Assembly (NCBI GenBank): GCA_963740605.1
Contig: CAVUFC010000022.1
Location: 744,001 to 808,000 of the forward strand
DNA from: DASSUW01 sp963740605
GTDB lineage: Bacteria; Actinomycetota; Thermoleophilia; Solirubrobacterales; Solirubrobacteraceae
Direction of reading: 5' to 3'
DNA length: 64,000 nucleotides
This document shows positions 57,788 to 64,000 of the stretch, piece after piece (position 1 is the stretch's first letter; each line of letters begins with the position of its first letter). Position numbers and translations under genes: made by a program. Below the pieces are notes generated by a model that saw nothing but the letters and a program-made list of their open reading frames with translations, was not told where the DNA came from and did not search any database.

Positions 57788-58662
57788 TGCAGACCCCCGC
57801 CCCGTTCGGTTACGAGCGAGCGACGAGCCTGGACGGCGCGATCGCGGCGCTGCAGCGGCTGGGGTCCGAGGCGCGCGTCATCGCCGGTGGACACAGCCTG
57901 CTGCCGATGATGAAGCTGCGCCTGGCGAACCCCGAGCACCTGGTCGACATCAACAACATCCCCGACCTCGAGTACATCGAGGAGCGCGAAGGCGAGATCC
58001 GGATCGGGGCGCTCACCCGCCATGTCGACCTGCTCACGTCCGACCTGTTGTTCGAGCGCTTCCCGGTGTTCCGCGACGCCGAGACCGTGATCGCCGACCC
58101 CGTCGTCCGCAACCGCGGCACGATCGGCGGCTCGCTATGCCAGGCCGACGCGGCCGAGGACCTCAGCTCCGTCTGCGCGGCCGCCAAGGCCGACATCGTG
58201 ATCCGCGGCGCCGACGGCGAGCGAGTCGTGAGCATGGAGGACTTCCACGTCGGCCCGTACATGACGGCGGTCGGCGCCGGCGAGATCCTCACCGAGATCC
58301 GGCTGAAGGTGCAGCCGGGTGCGGGCAGCGCGCACGAGAAGGTCGAGCGCCGCGCCGGCGACTGGGCGATCGCGGCGGCATCGGCGTGCGTGTGGATGGA
58401 CGGCGGCACGTTCGCCGACGTCGGCATCGCGCTCAGCGCCGTCGGCCTGACGACGATCCACCTCACCCGCGCCGAGGAGCTGCTGCGGGGCAAGGCCCCG
58501 TCGTACGAGCTGTTCACAGAAGCCGCCGAGATCGCTTCGGCAGACTGTTCTCCGATGGCAGACGGCCGCGGACCCGTCGACTACAAGCGCCACCTCGCCG
58601 GCGTGCTCACCGGCCGAGCGCTCCGGCGCGCCACCGCACGCGCGCTCAACGAGGAGGCCTGA
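57787..58662 (+). CDS. coxM: CO dehydrogenase medium (FAD) subunit
   Basis: 291 aa. Both FAD motifs of CoxM are present: AGGHSLLPMMKLRLANP (AGGxS) and RNRGTIGGSLCQADAAEDLS (TIGGS), with the C-terminal CO-DH flavoprotein domain (EKVERRAGDWAIAAASACVW). It passes electrons from the 2Fe-2S subunit to FAD and on to the respiratory chain. coxM-coxS-coxL order is the form I order. Confidence 0.95.
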   Translation: MQTPAPFGYERATSLDGAIAALQRLGSEARVIAGGHSLLPMMKLRLANPEHLVDINNIPDLEYIEEREGEIRIGALTRHVDLLTSDLLFERFPVFRDAETVIADPVVRNRGTIGGSLCQADAAEDLSSVCAAAKADIVIRGADGERVVSMEDFHVGPYMTAVGAGEILTEIRLKVQPGAGSAHEKVERRAGDWAIAAASACVWMDGGTFADVGIALSAVGLTTIHLTRAEELLRGKAPSYELFTEAAEIASADCSPMADGRGPVDYKRHLAGVLTGRALRRATARALNEEA

Positions 58663-58665
58663 GAC

Positions 58666-59136
58666 ATGGAAGTCACGATGACCGTCAACGGGGAGCAGGT
58701 CACGCGCGACGTGGAGCCGCGCCTGCTGCTCGTGCACTTCATCCGCGAGACGCTCGACCTCACGGGCACCCACTGGGGCTGCGACACCTCCAACTGCGGC
58801 GCGTGCGTGGTCCTGATGGACGGCAAGCCGGTCAAGTCGTGCACGACGCTCGCCGTGATGTGCGACGGCCACGACATCCGCACCGTCGAGTCACTCGAGC
58901 GCAACGGGGAGCTCGACCCGATCCAGCAGGGCTTCCACGAGCTGCACGCGCTCCAGTGCGGGTTCTGCACGCCAGGGATGCTGATGACCACGCGTGCGCT
59001 GTTGGACGAGAACCCGAACCCGACCGATCACGAGATCCGCACCGCGATCTCGGGTGCGATCTGCCGCTGTACGGGCTACAAGAACATCGTCGCCGCCGTG
59101 CACTGGGCCGCCGAGCAAGAGCGGCAGGAGGTCTGA
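58666..59136 (+). CDS. coxS: CO dehydrogenase small (2Fe-2S) subunit
   Basis: 156 aa. N-terminal plant-type 2Fe-2S ligands in GCDTSNCGACVVLMDG plus a following KSC, and C-terminal 2Fe-2S ligands in CGFCTPGM and CRCTGY. Complete and of usual length. Starts 4 bp after coxM, with GAGGAGG in the end of coxM as its ribosome binding site. Confidence 0.95.
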   Translation: MEVTMTVNGEQVTRDVEPRLLLVHFIRETLDLTGTHWGCDTSNCGACVVLMDGKPVKSCTTLAVMCDGHDIRTVESLERNGELDPIQQGFHELHALQCGFCTPGMLMTTRALLDENPNPTDHEIRTAISGAICRCTGYKNIVAAVHWAAEQERQEV

Positions 59137-59137
59137 C

Positions 59138-61497
<2,360 letters not shown>

Positions 61498-61501
<4 letters not shown>

Positions 61502-61854
61502 CGACCGTGACGACAGAGGCGTTCGTGACCGCGACCGTCGTCCGCGCGCAACGCCCGACGAGCGTGCGCCCCGGCGACCGGGCGATCGTGCACCTGGACG
61601 GGACGCTCGAGGGGTTCGTCGGCGGCGTCTGCACCGAGGACAACGTGCGGGCGTACGCGCTCGCGGCCCTGCGCAGCGGCGAGCCGCTGCTGCTGCGGAT
61701 CCTCCCTGACGTGTTCGACACGATCGAGGAGGACGGCGCGGTGACGGTCGGCAACCCGTGCCTGTCGGGCGGTGGGATCGAGCTGTTCCTCGAGCCAACG
61801 GCAGCCGCCGAGCCGGTCGCCGAGGCCGAGCATCACTGCTGCCACCATGCCTGA
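61498..61854 (+). CDS. Short XdhC/CoxI N-terminal-domain protein with Cys/His tail
   Basis: 118 aa. FVTATVVRAQRPTSVRPGDR and GFVGGVCTEDNVRAYALAAL match the N-terminal domain of XdhC. The Rossmann domain present in the copy at 54731 is missing, and the chain ends AEAEHHCCHHA, a possible metal site. GTG in a GTGA overlap with coxL. Could act as the cofactor-holding half of a split XdhC, or work with the long copy. Confidence 0.85.
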
Positions 61855-62422
61855 CCCGTTCGTGTCCGGGCTCGTGCTCGGCGCCGGAGGCTCGAAGCGC
61901 TTGGGCCGCCCGAAGCAGCTGCTGCCGTACGGCGGCGGGACGCTGCTCGGGCACGTGGTAGAGACCGCGCGGGCCTGCGACTTCGACCAGCTCGTCGTGG
62001 CGGTCGGCGGCGCCGCCGGCGAGGTTCGCGATGCCGTCGACCTGAGCGGCGCCGAGGTGGTGGTCAACGACGCCTACGGATCAGGCTGCTCGTCCTCGAT
62101 CGCGGCGGCGCTCGAAGTGGTGCGAGGAGACGTGCTCGTGCTGATGCTCGGCGACCAGCCGGGCGTGACGCCAGAGACGGTGCACGCGCTGCTCGCCGGC
62201 CGCGGCGACGCGGAGCTCGGCGTGTGCCTGTACGAGGACGGCCGCGGGCACCCGATCGCGTTCGCCCGCAGCGCCTTCGTCGACCTTGCGAACCTCCACG
62301 GAGACAAGGGCATCTGGCGGCTGCTCGACCGCGGCGATCCCGCCGAGATCCGCGTGCCCGGCCCGATCCCGCTGGACGTGGACACCGAAGAGGACTACGC
62401 GGCGGTCCTCTCGGAGCGATGA
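61847..62422 (+). CDS. MobA-like NTP transferase, copy 2 (intact)
   Basis: 191 aa. VLGAGGSKRLGRPKQLLPYG, GSGCSSSIAAALEVV and VLMLGDQPGVTPETV give the full MocA-type set. In cox/xdh loci such proteins transfer CMP to molybdopterin to make MCD. ATG overlaps the preceding gene by 8 bp. Closely related to the protein at 55491, so one arose by duplication. Confidence 0.88.
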   Translation: MPDPFVSGLVLGAGGSKRLGRPKQLLPYGGGTLLGHVVETARACDFDQLVVAVGGAAGEVRDAVDLSGAEVVVNDAYGSGCSSSIAAALEVVRGDVLVLMLGDQPGVTPETVHALLAGRGDAELGVCLYEDGRGHPIAFARSAFVDLANLHGDKGIWRLLDRGDPAEIRVPGPIPLDVDTEEDYAAVLSER

Positions 62423-63303
62423 GCGAGCTCGACCACCTCGTCCCCGACATCGAGACGCTGGCCCAGCGGCTCGGGATGGTCGACTACCTCGTCGACGAAG
62501 GGCTCGCGACGTCGCTGTTCCTGAGCCTGCGACTCCCGCAGCCGCTGCTGCTCGAGGGCGAGGCGGGCGTCGGCAAGACCGAGGCGGCGAAGGCGCTGGC
62601 GCAGGTGCTCGACACCCCGCTGATCCGGCTGCAGTGCTACGAGGGGATCGACGCCGCCGAGGCGCTGTACGAGTGGAACTATCCGCGCCAGCTGATCAGC
62701 ATCCGGCTCGCCGACGCCGGCGGCTCCGCTGTCACCGAGGAGGACCTGTTCGGCCCGGACTACCTGATCCGGCGGCCGCTGCTGCGCGCCCTCGAGCACC
62801 CGGGACCGCGGCCCGCCGTACTGCTGATCGACGAGATCGACCGCGCCGACGACGACTTCGAGGCGTTCCTACTCGAGCTGCTCGCCGACGCCAGCGTCAC
62901 GATCCCCGAGATCGGCACGATCCGCGCGACGCACCCGCCGGCGATCGTCCTGACCTCGAACCGGACGCGCGACCTGCACGACGCGGTCAAGCGCCGCTGC
63001 CTCTACCACTGGATCGAGTATCCGAGCGCGCAGCGCGAGGTGGAGATCATCCGCCGGCGCGTGCAGGGTGCGTCGGCGACGCTGGCCGTGCAGGTCGCCG
63101 ACGCGGTCTCGCGCATGCGCGGGAGCGACGTGCAGAAGCCGCCGGGGATCGCCGAGGCGATCGACTGGCTGGCCGCGCTCGACCTGCTCGGCATCGAGAC
63201 GCTCGATGCCGAAGCGATCGACCGCACGCTCGGCGCCGTGCTCAAGTACGGCGAGGACCAGGAGCTCGTGCGCGCCGTCGGCCTCGAGGAGCTCGTTGAC
63301 TGA
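62419..63303 (+). CDS. coxD: CoxD-like MoxR-family AAA+ ATPase
   Basis: 294 aa. Walker A GEAGVGKTEAAKAL, Walker B AVLLIDEIDRADDDFEAFLL, sensor region VLTSNRTRDLHDAVKRRC. In characterised CODH systems CoxD is a chaperone ATPase required to mature the Cu-S-Mo site, usually paired with CoxE. ATGA overlap with the MobA-like gene and 8-bp overlap with coxE. Confidence 0.92.
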   Translation: MSELDHLVPDIETLAQRLGMVDYLVDEGLATSLFLSLRLPQPLLLEGEAGVGKTEAAKALAQVLDTPLIRLQCYEGIDAAEALYEWNYPRQLISIRLADAGGSAVTEEDLFGPDYLIRRPLLRALEHPGPRPAVLLIDEIDRADDDFEAFLLELLADASVTIPEIGTIRATHPPAIVLTSNRTRDLHDAVKRRCLYHWIEYPSAQREVEIIRRRVQGASATLAVQVADAVSRMRGSDVQKPPGIAEAIDWLAALDLLGIETLDAEAIDRTLGAVLKYGEDQELVRAVGLEELVD

Positions 63304-64000
63304 CTTCGGCGTCGAGACGATCGTGCTCGACCTGCCGCCGCTGGTCGGCGGATTCTGCCGCCGCCTTCACGACGCCGGCGTTCCGGTCACGCCCGGGCGG
63401 ACAACGGCTTTCGCGCGCGCGCTCAACCTCACCCGACCGGTGGCCAGAGCGCCGCTTGTACTGGACCGCGCGGGCCGCGCTCGTCAGCGACCCGGCGCAG
63501 GTCGCGGCGTTCGACCGCGTGTTCCGCGACGTGTTCGGCGCCGACACCACGCGCGTCACGCCGCCCAGCGAGGCGTTCGACGCCGAACCCACCGAGGCGT
63601 CTCGCGGCGGAGAGACACGATCGTCGCGTGGTCTCGGGCTCGCCGCGGGCGCGACCGGCACGGGGGAAGACGGCCGCGAGGTGGAGGTGCCGGTCGCGCT
63701 CGCCAGCGACGAGGAGCGGCTCGCCAGCAAGAGCTTCGACGCGCTCGAGCCGTACGAGCTCGCGCAGCTCTACCGGCTGATGTCGCGACTGGAGATCGTC
63801 ACGCCGTCGCGCCGCACGCGCCGTTACGTGAAGGGGCGTCACGGCCAGCGGATCGACATGCGCCGCACGCTGCGCGGCAGCCTGCGCACGGGCGGCGACC
63901 CGATCCGCCTCGCCCGCCGCCACCGCCGCGTGACGCGCCGCCGGCTCGTGCTGCTGTGCGACATCTCGGGCTCGATGGAGCCGTACGCGCGCGCGTACCT
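63296..64000 (+). pseudogene. coxE: coxE, VWA-domain partner of CoxD, apparent frameshift, cut by window end
   Basis: Starts at a TTG overlapping the coxD end. The first frame reads VETIVLDLPPLVGGFCRRLH, then ARALNLTRPVA and loses sense near 63443. The next frame picks up the family sequence PERRLYWTARAALVSDPAQV, then AAFDRVFRDVFGADTTRVTP, SFDALEPYELAQLYRLMSRL and the MIDAS site CDISGSMEP, and runs off the window. A single surplus G in GTGG at 63440-63443 would explain the break. Sequencing error and real inactivation cannot be told apart here. Confidence 0.8.

Overview
The window is very GC-rich throughout, uses GTG and TTG starts freely, and packs genes into runs whose stop and start codons overlap (ATGA, GTGA, TGATG). 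With a form I CO dehydrogenase operon, an actinobacterial gene repertoire and several secreted proteins of a type I associate with soil Actinobacteria, this suggests a Thermoleophilia / Solirubrobacterales-like bacterium. That placement is inference; no rRNA or tRNA gene was seen to test it.

Layout. 0-2.5 kb: a flavoprotein (cut by the window start) and a multicopper oxidase carrying an extra heavy-metal-binding insert, both minus. 2.5-3.5 kb: a gene-poor stretch with a SHOCT-like remnant. 3.5-9.1 kb: a six-gene minus-strand sugar/polyol catabolic operon (Gfo/Idh dehydrogenase, TIM-barrel isomerase, PfkB kinase, zinc dehydrogenase, HAD phosphatase, DUF4432 epimerase-like protein) with a readable promoter and a TGTCTAGACA palindrome. 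9.1-20 kb: assorted single genes (secreted protein, 12-TM protein, TetR, LysR, FAD amine oxidase-like plus DapA-like pair, CPBP protease, DUF427, delta-60 repeat protein, PNPOx, LLM and enolase-superfamily proteins). 20-30.4 kb: an amino-sugar module. The minus arm has Gfo/Idh, SIS, a ribose-type ABC transporter and a MetE-like protein; the divergent plus arm has SDR, ROK kinase and NagA. A second copy of the TGTCTAGACA-like operator lies between the arms, so this locus and the 3.5-9.1 kb operon look like one regulon.

30.4-37 kb: a large secreted repeat protein, a 70-aa secreted peptide, gamma-glutamyltransferase, and an FtsZ with a long N-terminal extension translationally coupled to a ParA-type ATPase outside any division/cell-wall cluster. 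37.1-39.7 kb: a graveyard of damaged genes (SCO1-like with an amber codon in the copper motif, truncated beta-propellers, a frameshifted trypsin-like fragment). 40.6-46.8 kb: a DUF4157 (eCIS-core) protein, a small partner, a contractile-injection-type AAA+ ATPase, an unknown protein and a HelD-type helicase. Three of these share a G-N motif, yet no sheath, tube or baseplate gene is present. 46.8-54.1 kb: a beta-mannoside-type utilisation module (GH130-like enzyme, ABC importer, LacI, secreted glycosidase) bracketed by two 127-bp inverted repeats.

54.2-64 kb: a form I CO dehydrogenase operon: XdhC + MobA-like, five small single-pass membrane proteins, coxM-coxS-coxL (active-site AYRCSFR), a second XdhC-like + MobA-like pair, coxD, and a coxE that carries an apparent frameshift and runs off the window. 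The two maturation pairs and the five small proteins are the parts of this operon that the usual cox gene list does not explain.
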